Assembly: GCF_028289625.1 (NCBI RefSeq)
Contig: NZ_JANQOM010000013.1
Coordinates: forward strand, 1 to 64,000
Direction: 5' to 3'
Origin: Winogradskyella sp.
GTDB lineage: Bacteria; Bacteroidota; Bacteroidia; Flavobacteriales; Flavobacteriaceae
Length of the DNA stretch: 64,000 nt
Position 1 is the stretch's first letter. The number at the start of each line of letters is the position of its first letter. The notes under the pieces were generated by a model. It had not been told where the DNA came from and did no database searches. It saw only the letters and a list, made by a program, of their open reading frames with translations. The translations under genes were made by a program, and so were the position numbers. This document shows positions 36,043 through 44,369 of this stretch, one piece after another.

Positions 36043-37061
36043 GAGAGATCTGACCATTTTAGCTTATCAAACTTATTAACGTCCTTGGTTAAAGTCTTAC
36101 CAACAACCTCATTCCAGTGCATAGGAGAAATACCGTCACCAGGTCGTAACGGAATAATATCTAATTCGGTAATCGTATTTCCAGACTTAATATCTTTACA
36201 TGCATGAATACTTTTTCGAGCTATCTTTATGTTCTTCTGTTCGCTATTAGAAGGTTCTTTTGCACCGTTGCCAGCAATCGCATCTTCTATATTTCGAATA
36301 GCCAGAACCATAGCTTTTAAATCCTCTGGTTCTAATGATGCTTGGTGGTCTGGTCCTGGCAACAAATTATCTAAAGTAAAATGCTTCTCAATAACTTTAG
36401 CACCAAGCGCAACAGCTGCAATTGAGACTTCGATCCCTAATGTATGGTCCGAATATCCAACTTTAACACCAAATCTAGTTTTTAACGAGTTCATAGCGTA
36501 TAAATTAACATCCGTCATTGGTGTTGGATACTCTGTATTACAATGAAGTACTGTAATATTTTCTTTCTCAGAACCATACTTTTCTAGTATTTCTAGTGCA
36601 TTTTCGACATCAACCATATTAGCCATACCTGTGGAAAGAATAATGGGCTTATTGGTTTTGGCAACAGCTCTTAAATAAGGGTAATTTGTAATTTCCCCGC
36701 TTGGTATTTTAAATACATCTAACCCTAACTTATCCAAATATTCTACCCCATCAGCATCAAAAGCACTTGACAAGAATTTGATTTTTTTTTCTTTACAATA
36801 TGCCATTAAATCTAAATGATCTTGATGACCTATTTCAAGATATTTAAGCATATTATACTGTGAAGTATCGTTATCTCGGATATTTCTTTCTTGGTATTGG
36901 GCTTTTTTTGCGTTTGGACTAGCTAATTTGTCAGCTTTAAAGCTTTGAAATTTTACATAATCTACTCTAGCATCAACAGCTACATCTATAAGTTTTTTTG
37001 CCAACCTTATATCTCCATTATGATTTACTCCAGCCTCAGCAATTATAATTACTCTATCCAT
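36039..37061 (-). CDS. legI: Nonulosonic acid synthase (LegI/NeuB family)
   Basis: Condenses phosphoenolpyruvate with the six-carbon 2,4-diamino sugar to make the nine-carbon acid. The 340-residue protein has a TIM barrel (about 1-270) with IIAEAGVNHNGDIRLAKKL, VGYSDHTLGIEV and IEKHFTLDNLLPGPDH, and a C-terminal SAF (antifreeze-like) domain from about residue 285 with GNTITELDIIPLRPGDGISP. All NeuB signature segments are present. It overlaps the formyltransferase gene by 13 bases upstream and legG by 4 bases downstream. Confidence 0.93.
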   Translation of the reverse strand: MDRVIIIAEAGVNHNGDIRLAKKLIDVAVDARVDYVKFQSFKADKLASPNAKKAQYQERNIRDNDTSQYNMLKYLEIGHQDHLDLMAYCKEKKIKFLSSAFDADGVEYLDKLGLDVFKIPSGEITNYPYLRAVAKTNKPIILSTGMANMVDVENALEILEKYGSEKENITVLHCNTEYPTPMTDVNLYAMNSLKTRFGVKVGYSDHTLGIEVSIAAVALGAKVIEKHFTLDNLLPGPDHQASLEPEDLKAMVLAIRNIEDAIAGNGAKEPSNSEQKNIKIARKSIHACKDIKSGNTITELDIIPLRPGDGISPMHWNEVVGKTLTKDVNKFDKLKWSDLS

Positions 37062-37954
37062 CTCCCTAGCTTATCTCCAACTCTAATTTTACCTTCAAAA
37101 TCATATATTTCAATAAAAGAGTCTTTTGTTTTAACTAAATATCCTAGTTCTGTTTTATTAAGCACTTGGCCTGCAGTACCTATATAGGTAGGTACTTTGG
37201 ATATCAATCTTGATTTATTAATTTTAATCTCTTGAGATTTGTTAAAAGTTCTTGCTATTGGACCTGGTTTGGAAATAGCACGTATAAAGTTGAAAACATT
37301 TCTTGAATTGTCATCCCAATTTATAATTTCATCACCAACCCCTCTTCTTCCGCAATAAAAACCAACAGGATGTATTTCCTTTTGACTTAGTCTCTGACAT
37401 GTATTTTTAACTATCTGAACTAGTGCTTTGAATAATAGCTCGGAGCACTCTAAATAAGCAATTTCTAATAAAGTAGAATAATCGTCATCATCAGTTATAG
37501 GAAATATTTCTTGTAAAATGATGTCCCCAGTATCTATACCTTCGTCAACAAAGTGTACTGTAATTCCAAATTCTTTCTCGTCATTAATCAACACCCAATT
37601 TAGAACATTTCTTCCTCGATAAAAAGGTAATTTCCCAGCATGGCAATTAACTACACCTATTGGAGTTAGTTCAATTATATCTTTCTTAAAGATTTGATTA
37701 AAACTCATAGAAACAAGAATATCACAATTATATGATTTTATTTTGTCTAAGCTTGATTGAGAATTTACATTGTCCAACTTAAAATAATCGATATTATAAT
37801 CTTTTGAAAACCTCATTAAAGTTTGGTCATCAGTGTCTAACCTTGGAACAATAAATTTTATATCAAATCTGGAATCATTATTTATTTTTTTAAATGCTTC
37901 ATGAGACCACGGCCCATCAGCAAAATAACCTATTTTTAATTTGCTATAATTCAT
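37049..37954 (-). CDS. Formyltransferase-family protein, candidate sugar N-formyltransferase
   Basis: The 301-residue protein is of the Fmt/GART fold: residues 80-180 carry the N10-formyl-tetrahydrofolate site NCHAGKLPFYRGRN (Asn103 and His105) and GIDTGDI (Asp141), matching the Asn-His-Asp catalytic set. Residues about 200-301 resemble the Fmt C-terminal domain. It is not the housekeeping Met-tRNA formyltransferase by context: it sits with 4-base and 13-base overlaps between legC and legI. In the known pathway this slot belongs to the N-acetyltransferase LegH acting on the product of LegC, so an N-formyl group on the nonulosonic acid is likely. Substrate is inferred. Confidence 0.82.
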   Translation of the reverse strand: MNYSKLKIGYFADGPWSHEAFKKINNDSRFDIKFIVPRLDTDDQTLMRFSKDYNIDYFKLDNVNSQSSLDKIKSYNCDILVSMSFNQIFKKDIIELTPIGVVNCHAGKLPFYRGRNVLNWVLINDEKEFGITVHFVDEGIDTGDIILQEIFPITDDDDYSTLLEIAYLECSELLFKALVQIVKNTCQRLSQKEIHPVGFYCGRRGVGDEIINWDDNSRNVFNFIRAISKPGPIARTFNKSQEIKINKSRLISKVPTYIGTAGQVLNKTELGYLVKTKDSFIEIYDFEGKIRVGDKLGRWIE

Positions 37955-39093
37955 CTAACACTACTCGGTATATTTACAATTCGCTCTTCCAAAAATATAG
38001 CATTTTTTTGACTATCTCTTTGGCAATTTTGAAACATTGGCAATCTAAACATTAATTGCCAAATTGGTCGTGTCATTACACCTTGGGCATTGGTAGTCTC
38101 TAAAAAAGAATCACGTTCTTTTTTATCGGCAAGCTCAATGCACATTAACCAATGATTTGCTTTTGTATTTGGCAATTCGGTTCTAAATTTTATGCCTTTA
38201 GAACTAAAAAAAGCTGCGTACTCATGGGCCAATTCCCGTTTTCTAATTAAGAATTCCTGAAGTTGCTCTAACTGTGAACAAGCCAATGCGGCATTAATAT
38301 TGGGCATCCTATAATTATAGCCCAACTCATCATGATAATATTCAAATTTATGAGGCTTTTTAGCTGTTGTTGTTAAATATTTTGCTTTTTCTGCAAGTTG
38401 GACATCGTTGGTAACTATAGTTCCTCCACCACCTGATGTTACCACTTTATTACCATTAAAAGAAAATACCCCAAACTTACCTAAGCTACCTATTGGCTGT
38501 CCCTTGTACATACTGCCTAGAGATTCCGCAGCATCTTCTACAACGGTTATGTTCCATTTATTGCAAATAGCAATAAGTTCATCTAAATGTACAGGAAAGC
38601 CAAAAGTATGCATTGGTAAACAAGCACTTATTCTATTTCCAGTAACCTTATTATAGCAACCGTCTTCTCTCAATTCAGCATTAGCATTTAGAAAATCTGA
38701 TACTGCCTTAGGCGATAGTCCCATAGTATCCAAATCAACATCTAAAAAAATTGGGTTTGCATTATTGTAAATAATAGCATTAGCCGTAGCAACAAAAGTT
38801 AGTGCTTGTGTCAGAACTTCATTCCTTGAAGAAACACCTGCCAAGCGCAAGGCAACCTGAATCCCTGCAGTTCCATTAACCACAGCAACAGCGCGCTCAG
38901 TATTGGCTATCTTAGCCATCATTTCCTCAAAACGATCGACATACCGACCAACGCTAGAGACAAAGGTAGAATCTATACAATCTAACAAGTATGCCTTTTC
39001 GTTCCCTCTAAAGCGTGGTACGTGCAATGGAATGAAGTTTTTTGTATTATATGTTTTTTGAATATGATCAACTACTGTATCAAAACTCTTCAT
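37951..39093 (-). CDS. legC: LegC-family PLP-dependent sugar aminotransferase
   Basis: DegT/DnrJ/EryC1-type aminotransferase that puts an amino group on C4 of the 4-keto sugar made by the dehydratase. Start taken at ATG 39093, one codon after a possible GTG, where it shares a base with the legB stop. The 380-residue protein has AVVNGTAGIQVALRLAGV near the PLP phosphate site, VVEDAAESLGSMYKGQ with the ring-stacking Asp, and FSFNGNKVVTSGGGG with the PLP lysine. The N-terminus (IPLHVPRFRGNEKAYLLDC) is typical of the LegC subgroup. Confidence 0.92.
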   Translation of the reverse strand: MKSFDTVVDHIQKTYNTKNFIPLHVPRFRGNEKAYLLDCIDSTFVSSVGRYVDRFEEMMAKIANTERAVAVVNGTAGIQVALRLAGVSSRNEVLTQALTFVATANAIIYNNANPIFLDVDLDTMGLSPKAVSDFLNANAELREDGCYNKVTGNRISACLPMHTFGFPVHLDELIAICNKWNITVVEDAAESLGSMYKGQPIGSLGKFGVFSFNGNKVVTSGGGGTIVTNDVQLAEKAKYLTTTAKKPHKFEYYHDELGYNYRMPNINAALACSQLEQLQEFLIRKRELAHEYAAFFSSKGIKFRTELPNTKANHWLMCIELADKKERDSFLETTNAQGVMTRPIWQLMFRLPMFQNCQRDSQKNAIFLEERIVNIPSSVR

Positions 39094-40310
39094 CACATCT
39101 TTGAATCTAGATACTTCCCTACTTCCTTATGTTCAAAATCAGGAATCATTTCATAAAATAAATTCACTATGTCTTCTTTTGACCAGGACTTTTCGATAAT
39201 CATATTTTTAATAGCGTTAGAGAAGTAATTCAATTTATCTTCATTATAAATAGGTTCGTTTTTTATAATACCAATATTTTTAAAGCTATTCATATCTAAA
39301 GTTTCCAATTGAGTGTAGAATTCCTCATAACCTTTTTCTCCAGTAGTGTCACTTTTTGTAAAAAGACAAGGCCACTTTTTTTGTGAAATCAATCCTTCAA
39401 TATTAAATCTTGCTTCCTCCTCGGTTTTACATAAATAAGGATCAAATCCTAATCTTTTTAAGTATTTAATAGCAATGTCAGCAAATGAAATTAAATGTAA
39501 GGATTCACTCAACTTTGGAAAGAAAATATCTCTATTTTCACCTAATAGGCAGGATGCCAAACAAAGTTCACCAGCTTCTTGGGGTATAACAAAATAGCGT
39601 TTTACATCATTAGGTGCGACAATGGGTTGCCTTTTTTGAATACGTTGATTAAACCCATAAAGTAACGAGCCATCTGAAAATGCTACATTTGCAAACCTTG
39701 CAGTAGAAAGCGAAATCCTTTTACTACGTCTCATCAAAAACATTTCCATAATGCGTTTGGACGCTCCCATCATATTAACAGGGTTAGCAGCCTTGTCAGT
39801 GGAAACACAGAAATATCTTTTTACGTTATTATCTATGGATTGTTGTATAGTTTTATCCGTATTGAAGATGTTTACTTTAATCATCCGCATTAATGTAAAG
39901 GGATCTTTTTCACTTCTGACGTGTTTAAGAGCAGATAAATTCAATACATAATCATATTCCCCATCAGAATTTATAAATGCATCATATTCATCTGACCCTA
40001 TATCTAGTGCAAAAGTTTTAAAATCACCTTTTATGTAGCCAAATGAACTTCTAATATCCCTTACCAACTCTACAAGATTATTCTCGCTGATATCTACCAC
40101 ATGAAGTTTTTGAGGATTTCGTTTGAATATTTCTTTTGTTACCGCTTGCCCAATTGAACCAGCTCCTCCTAAAACCAAAAAGCTAGATCTATTGACTTTG
40201 TTTAGTAATTTCTTTTTATTTTCCTCTAAATCTTGCGTAAATAACTTTTCTTTCCTACCAATAAGTTCTAATGACATATTTTTTTGAAATGTTAACAATT
40301 TATTCTCCAA
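39093..40310 (-). CDS. legB: NDP-N-acetylglucosamine 4,6-dehydratase (LegB-like)
   Basis: First committed enzyme of the nonulosonic acid operon: NAD-dependent 4,6-dehydration of an NDP-GlcNAc. The 405-residue SDR protein has the cofactor loop GGAGSIG at 48-54, STDKAANPVN with Thr171-Asp172-Lys173, and MGASK at 181-185, where Met takes the place of the usual active-site Tyr. That Met is typical of the retaining CapD/PglF type and argues against a PseB-like inverting enzyme, so the product should lead to legionaminic-type rather than pseudaminic acid. A duplicated non-coding repeat with a possible promoter lies 117 bases upstream. Confidence 0.88.
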   Translation of the reverse strand: MENKLLTFQKNMSLELIGRKEKLFTQDLEENKKKLLNKVNRSSFLVLGGAGSIGQAVTKEIFKRNPQKLHVVDISENNLVELVRDIRSSFGYIKGDFKTFALDIGSDEYDAFINSDGEYDYVLNLSALKHVRSEKDPFTLMRMIKVNIFNTDKTIQQSIDNNVKRYFCVSTDKAANPVNMMGASKRIMEMFLMRRSKRISLSTARFANVAFSDGSLLYGFNQRIQKRQPIVAPNDVKRYFVIPQEAGELCLASCLLGENRDIFFPKLSESLHLISFADIAIKYLKRLGFDPYLCKTEEEARFNIEGLISQKKWPCLFTKSDTTGEKGYEEFYTQLETLDMNSFKNIGIIKNEPIYNEDKLNYFSNAIKNMIIEKSWSKEDIVNLFYEMIPDFEHKEVGKYLDSKM

Positions 40311-40424
40311 CAGATAACTCCAAAAGCTTCTTAACTAAACCTTACGCTAAAGTCCAAATACTCCTAATTAAAACTATACGACACTTTTTGTTAATCTAAA
40401 GAATGGGGTTGATTTTTCAACTTC

Positions 40425-40771
40425 CACAAATCTAAAACAATTAGTCATTCTGCAATTAGTAAATCAATTTTATTGTTTTCTTTTTTTTAACAAAAAAACA
40501 ATAGGAAATTAACTGCTATTTTTATTCTGTTTTTAGAATTAAAACCACTCATTATAAAAATATTAAGTAATTGTATCTACTGATTATGAAAAACAGACGA
40601 GAGTCTTTAAATTTCGATACATTCTTCAGCAATAGTTCAGAAACTTATTGCAAATTTTTTACTCTTTTATTTTCAGATTTTTATACCAACATCCCGGTTA
40701 TTACTAACCGAGGACAAGAGACATCTTGCTATACATTAACAAAAACAATTAAATAATCCCTCATGAAACCA
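40425..40771 (-). repeat. Direct repeat copy A upstream of the leg operon
   Basis: About 350 bases that recur, diverged, at 43166-43530. Shared blocks include CACAAATCTAAAACAATTAG at the left end, TTGTATCTACTGATTATGAA, and ATACATTCTTCAGCAATAGT in the middle, and CCTCATGAAACCA at the right end. The repeat contains a candidate minus-strand promoter (40427-40456) and an A/T hairpin (40472-40502). It fills the gap between legB and the flippase remnant; no coding function is supported. Confidence 0.85.
40427..40456 (-). promoter_or_regulatory. Candidate promoter of the leg operon
   Basis: On the minus strand ATTG (40456-40453) and TAGATTTG (40434-40427) are 18 bases apart; the -7 fits TAnnTTTG, the -33 has one mismatch. 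The legB start codon is about 117 bases downstream. The same -7 sequence occurs in repeat copy B before fcl. Confidence 0.5.
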
Positions 40772-40782
40772 AAAACATGAGC

Positions 40783-41051
40783 TTACAACACATCTCCACT
40801 TATTAATTTATGACTTATTCTCTCTCTCAATGCTTCTGTTTTGCCTATCATATGAAGTAACTGTTTCGCTATTCCAAAATTAAAAGCACCCATGCACGCC
40901 CAAAAATCATAACTAATCCTACCAATCCATATCTAGACACGCCAATCTCACTAATTATTAACGGAAGTAAAAGTAACATGAAAAGGGAAGCAACAAGTGT
41001 CTTAAGAGAACCTGTTAAAAATGATTTTCCTAGGTATTTTTGAATCCTCTT
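40783..41051 (-). pseudogene. Frameshifted N-terminal fragment of a Wzx-type flippase
   Basis: Not an open frame, but both halves of a flippase N-terminus can be read. From 41051 one frame gives KYLGKSFLTGSLKTLVASL, then LLPLIISEIGVSRYGLVGL and VMIFG. After a shift of one base the other frame gives GAFNFGIAKQLLHMIGKTEA and RERISHKLISGDVL before a stop at 40783. This is the usual start of a polysaccharide flippase (LLTPLII..IG...YG...). About 90 of more than 400 codons remain. It begins 4 bases after the gmd stop codon, so it was once the next gene of that operon. The remnant ends close to repeat copy A. Confidence 0.78.
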
Positions 41052-41055
41052 TCAA

Positions 41056-42177
41056 CTACTCATAATAATTCATAGTCCTATAACCTCCCTCTTCAAGATA
41101 CTGGCCCTTAAGCATTAACTTAAGATCGCTTTGCATCATATCCTTTACCAAGTCACTTAGCTCATATTGGCATTCCCATCCTAATTTCTCTTTAGCCTTA
41201 GTGGCGTCACCTATTAATAAATCCACCTCAGTTGGTCTGTAGTAACGTTCATCAATTGAAAGCACTTCTTGCCCCAAAGGAATTTGATATTTCTCATTAG
41301 AGCAGCTCTCTACAAATGCTTTTTCATTAATACCATCACCTTCAAAAACTATGGAGACACCAACTTCTGCGAACGCCATTCTTACAAAATCACGAACTGT
41401 AGTACTTTTCCCTGTTGCAATAACCCAATCTTCGGGCTCATCGGCCTGTAGTATCATCCACATCATTCGGACGTAATCCTTGGCATGTCCCCAATCACGT
41501 TTGGCATCAAGGTTTCCTAAATAAAACTTATCCTGTAATCCTAAAGCTATTCGGGAGATTGCCCTTGTGGTTTTACGTGTAACAAAAGTTTCTCCCCTAA
41601 TCGGTGATTCATGGTTAAATAAAATGCCATTACATGCAAACATATTATAAGCTTCTCTATAATTGACAGTAATCCAGTAAGCATATATCTTAGCGACACC
41701 ATAAGGGCTTCTTGGATAAAATGGTGTACTTTCCTTTTGTGGCACTTCTTGTATCTTACCATAAAGTTCTGAAGTTGAGGCTTGATAAATCCTAGTTTTC
41801 TTTTCTAAACCTAGCAATCTTACAGCTTCGAGTATGCGTAGGGTACCAATACCATCAACATCAGCTACATACTCTGGCATTTCAAATGACACGCGTACGT
41901 GACTCATGGCTGCAAGATTATAAATTTCGTCTGGTTGAATTTTTTGGATTAGTCTTGTAAGATTTGTACTATCTGTCATATCACCATAATGCAAAATAAA
42001 ATTTTGATTATCTACATGCGGATCTTGATATAGATGATCTATTCTATCTGTATTAAATAGTGACGAACGGCGTTTTAAACCGTGAACTTTATAGCCTTTT
42101 TTTAACAAGAATTCACTTAAATAAGCACCATCCTGGCCGGTAACTCCTGTTATAAAAGCAACTTTTTGATCTGCCAT
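41056..42177 (-). CDS. gmd: GDP-mannose 4,6-dehydratase
   Basis: Converts GDP-mannose to GDP-4-keto-6-deoxymannose, the precursor of GDP-fucose, GDP-rhamnose and GDP-perosamine. The 373-residue protein has the cofactor loop [16 protein letters not shown] at the N-terminus, STSELYGK with the catalytic Thr/Ser and Glu, and [10 protein letters not shown] with the YxxxK pair, plus the [15 protein letters not shown] segment typical of GMD. It looks fully functional. Its partner fcl, one base upstream, is interrupted, so the fate of the product is unclear. Confidence 0.95.
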   Translation of the reverse strand: MADQKVAFITGVTGQDGAYLSEFLLKKGYKVHGLKRRSSLFNTDRIDHLYQDPHVDNQNFILHYGDMTDSTNLTRLIQKIQPDEIYNLAAMSHVRVSFEMPEYVADVDGIGTLRILEAVRLLGLEKKTRIYQASTSELYGKIQEVPQKESTPFYPRSPYGVAKIYAYWITVNYREAYNMFACNGILFNHESPIRGETFVTRKTTRAISRIALGLQDKFYLGNLDAKRDWGHAKDYVRMMWMILQADEPEDWVIATGKSTTVRDFVRMAFAEVGVSIVFEGDGINEKAFVESCSNEKYQIPLGQEVLSIDERYYRPTEVDLLIGDATKAKEKLGWECQYELSDLVKDMMQSDLKLMLKGQYLEEGGYRTMNYYE

Positions 42178-42178
42178 A

Positions 42179-43132
42179 TTACATTTTTACTTCTTTAAAA
42201 GTGTCTTGATTTTTAAGAAACCAGTGGTATGTTTTTTCTATACCGTCTTTTAAACTCGTTGTATATTGCCAGCCTTCGCTTTTTAATTTAGATACATCTA
42301 ACCATTTACGTGGTGTACCGTCTGGCATGTTGGTGTTCCATGTAATCTTACCGTTGTGCCCAACAATGTCTTGAATGGTTTCAGCCAAATCCTTAATCGA
42401 TAGGTCTATACCTGTTCCTACATTATATAAACTTTCAGACAGTTGATTTTCTAAAGAAAACTTCACGGCATCTGCCAAATCATCAACGTATAAAAATTCA
42501 CGTTTGGGTGTACCCGTCCCCCAAAGTTCTACCGTAGCATGATTATTCAGTTTTGCTTCATGAAACTTTCTAATCATTGCAGGTAGTACATGAGAGGTTT
42601 TTAAATTAAAATTATCATTTATACCATACAAATTAGTTGGCATCAAACTTATGTAATTGTACCCAAACTGCTTCTTTACAGCTTCGCAGGCTTTAACACC
42701 TACAATTTTTGCAAGGGCATACCACTGGTTAGTAGGTTCTAAAGTATCGGTAAGCAGACTGTCTTCTTTAATAGGCTGAGGTGCGAATCTAGGATAAATG
42801 CAAGAACTACCTAAAAAAATAAAGCGCTCTACGCTATGCTTTAGAGCTGCGTCAATAAGATTATTTTGTATTAACATATTATCCATTAAAAACTGGTAGG
42901 GATAGGTCTCGTTCGCTAAAATACCACCCACTCTTGCCGCCGCATCAATAACTACATCTATATTTTCACTTTCAAAAAAATCATTTACCGCGTATTGGCT
43001 TCGCTAATCCATGACTTTACTTGATTTTCTAATAAGATTGCTATAGCCGCTGTTTTGTAAAGCCCTCCATACCGCAGACCCTACCATTCCGCTGTCACCT
43101 GCTATGTATACTTTGGCATTTTTATTTATCAC
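42179..43132 (-). pseudogene. fcl: GDP-L-fucose synthase gene interrupted by an in-frame stop
   Basis: The frame can be read from GTG 43132 to the stop at 42179, about 317 codons, the normal Fcl length, with no frameshift. It is broken by one TAG at 43004-43006, where the text reads SSKVMD*RSQYAVNDFF; intact homologs have Leu or a similar residue (ELDLRN) there, so one base change (for example TTG to TAG) explains it. The N-terminal cofactor loop is also unusual: AGDSGMVGSA instead of the conserved AGHRGMVGSA. The downstream part keeps the catalytic SSCIYP and WYALAK motifs. A shortened protein could start at GTG 42931 but would lack the NADP loop. Confidence 0.85.
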
Positions 43133-43165
43133 AACTATTTGAAATTGTAAATTATAAATCTATAG

Positions 43166-43530
43166 CACAAATCTAAAACAATTAGTCATTCTGTAATTAG
43201 CAAATCAATTTTATTCTTTTCTTTTTTTTAACAAAAAAAGAGTAGGAAATTAACTACTAAATTTGTTATATTTGTAGAAATCAAGTTTTTATAATTAAAA
43301 TCGTTCATTAAAAAGATATTAAAGTAATTGTATCTACTGATTATGAAAAACAGACGAAAGTCTTTAAATTACAATACATTCTTCAGCAATAGTTCAAAAA
43401 CATATTGCAAACTTTTTACCCCCTTATTTTCAGATTTTTATATCCCTTGCATCCCAGTTATTACAAATCTAGGATGGAAGACATCTTGCTATATATTAAC
43501 TCAACAATTAAAAAAACCCTCATGAAACCA
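43166..43530 (-). repeat. Direct repeat copy B upstream of fcl-gmd
   Basis: Diverged copy of 40425-40771 in the same orientation, so the two copies bracket the flippase remnant, gmd and fcl. The order of elements is kept: possible minus-strand -7 (43168-43175), A/T hairpin (43213-43243) and the TTGTATCTACTGATTATGAA block. Copy B has an insertion of about 18 bases after the hairpin relative to copy A. Confidence 0.85.
43168..43175 (-). promoter_or_regulatory. Candidate -7 element for fcl-gmd
   Basis: TAGATTTG on the minus strand, 35 bases before the GTG start of fcl and identical to the -7 proposed for legB. The -33 position reads ATTA, a weak match. Confidence 0.45.
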
Positions 43531-44225
43531 GAGACTTAGAATAACGCCATTTATAGACTAACATTAATTCTTGTGACTATTTTTTAATGCAATTGTCTTA
43601 CACATTACGTTTACCCCTTAAATAACTTTGAAAGTTACTATTATGTATGGTATAAAAACCCTTAGTCATACATATAAATTCTTTTTATAGAATTCCATTG
43701 TCATTGTTATAAAAGAAGTTGTCCTGCTACTTTAATATAGTAAAAGTAGGCATATAATAATATTATAATGTTTAATCCCAACAATAACTTAAATTATGAA
43801 TCTTGTGACTTAAATCAATAACACAGACAGAAACCTGATAGAGTTAAACACTCTATTAGTTCTGTCTTGTTGTATTACAGTTAACCCTTAAATAATAACT
43901 GTAATAATCCCAATTGTGTATGGTTTAAAGACCCTAATCATACACAATTACCTTTAAAGAAAGTATACTTATTTCATATTCTAAGTCATTAAAAACAATT
44001 TACAACAATAAACTAAACCATAATCCAGATTATGAAACCAGAAACATAGACATACGACATGTGACCATTAATTAATTCTTGTGACTATTTCTTAACTAAT
44101 GCGTCTTATTTAATGATTAACCCTTAAATAATAACATTGGAAATCCCTAAATCCCGTATGGTTTTTTCTTAACAGCCATACCACGAATCTTCGCATTCAT
44201 TATCCATTTTCATTGTTATACACCG
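43520..44225 (+). repeat. Non-coding region with three diverged, hairpin-rich repeat units
   Basis: No gene is supported between the fcl start and 44370. Three units at about 43520-43712, 43790-43990 and 44030-44225 share the ordered blocks CTTGTGACT, CCCTTAAATAA (43615, 43885, 44121) and a GTATG/CATAC hairpin (43643-43673, 43912-43949, 44156-44181). Units 1 and 3 also share ATGAAACCAGA at the left and CATTGTTATA at the right. In unit 2 three strong stems stand in a row: GACAGAA/TTCTGTC enclosing CTGATAGAG/CTCTATTAG (43826-43866), ATTACAGTTA/TAACTGTAAT (43874-43905) and AATTGTGTATG/CATACACAATT (43912-43949). The strand, if transcribed, is unknown. Confidence 0.7.
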
Positions 44226-44326
44226 GCAAAGCAATTGATTCTTTTGTTGGCCTAGATTTTTGTTGCATTCACCTAACAAAACTCTATCGCCCATCGAATA
44301 AATCAAAATGTCGTTTTGTCCAAAAA

Positions 44327-44334
44327 TAACTTTG
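44327..44334 (+). promoter_or_regulatory. Candidate -7 element for the first T9SS cargo gene
   Basis: TAACTTTG fits TAnnTTTG and lies 35 bases before the ATG at 44370. It argues for that start and against an upstream one in the same frame at 44316. Confidence 0.45.
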
Positions 44335-44369
44335 TGATTGAATCAATATTCAAAAAAAGATTAAGAACA

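Noticed and set aside
37049..37954. Housekeeping methionyl-tRNA formyltransferase
   Set aside because: The fold and catalytic residues fit, but the gene is translationally coupled inside the nonulosonic acid operon and its N-terminal region differs from Fmt, so a sugar substrate is more likely.
33194..40310. Pseudaminic acid operon
   Set aside because: The dehydratase has MGASK in place of the Tyr motif of PseB, the aminotransferase is LegC-like, there is a PtmE-like protein, and the epimerase is of the NeuC/LegG type rather than the PseG type. All favour the legionaminic branch.
40571..40756. Small open frame in repeat copy A with a partner in copy B (43328-43525), possible conserved peptide
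   Set aside because: In the aligned codons six of eight changed codons alter the amino acid and only two are silent, and the ends differ in frame. This is the pattern of non-coding drift, so I treat both as part of the repeat.
43133..44369. CRISPR array in the repeat-rich non-coding region
   Set aside because: The repeats are diverged, 236-270 bases apart and without regular spacers, and no cas genes are present.
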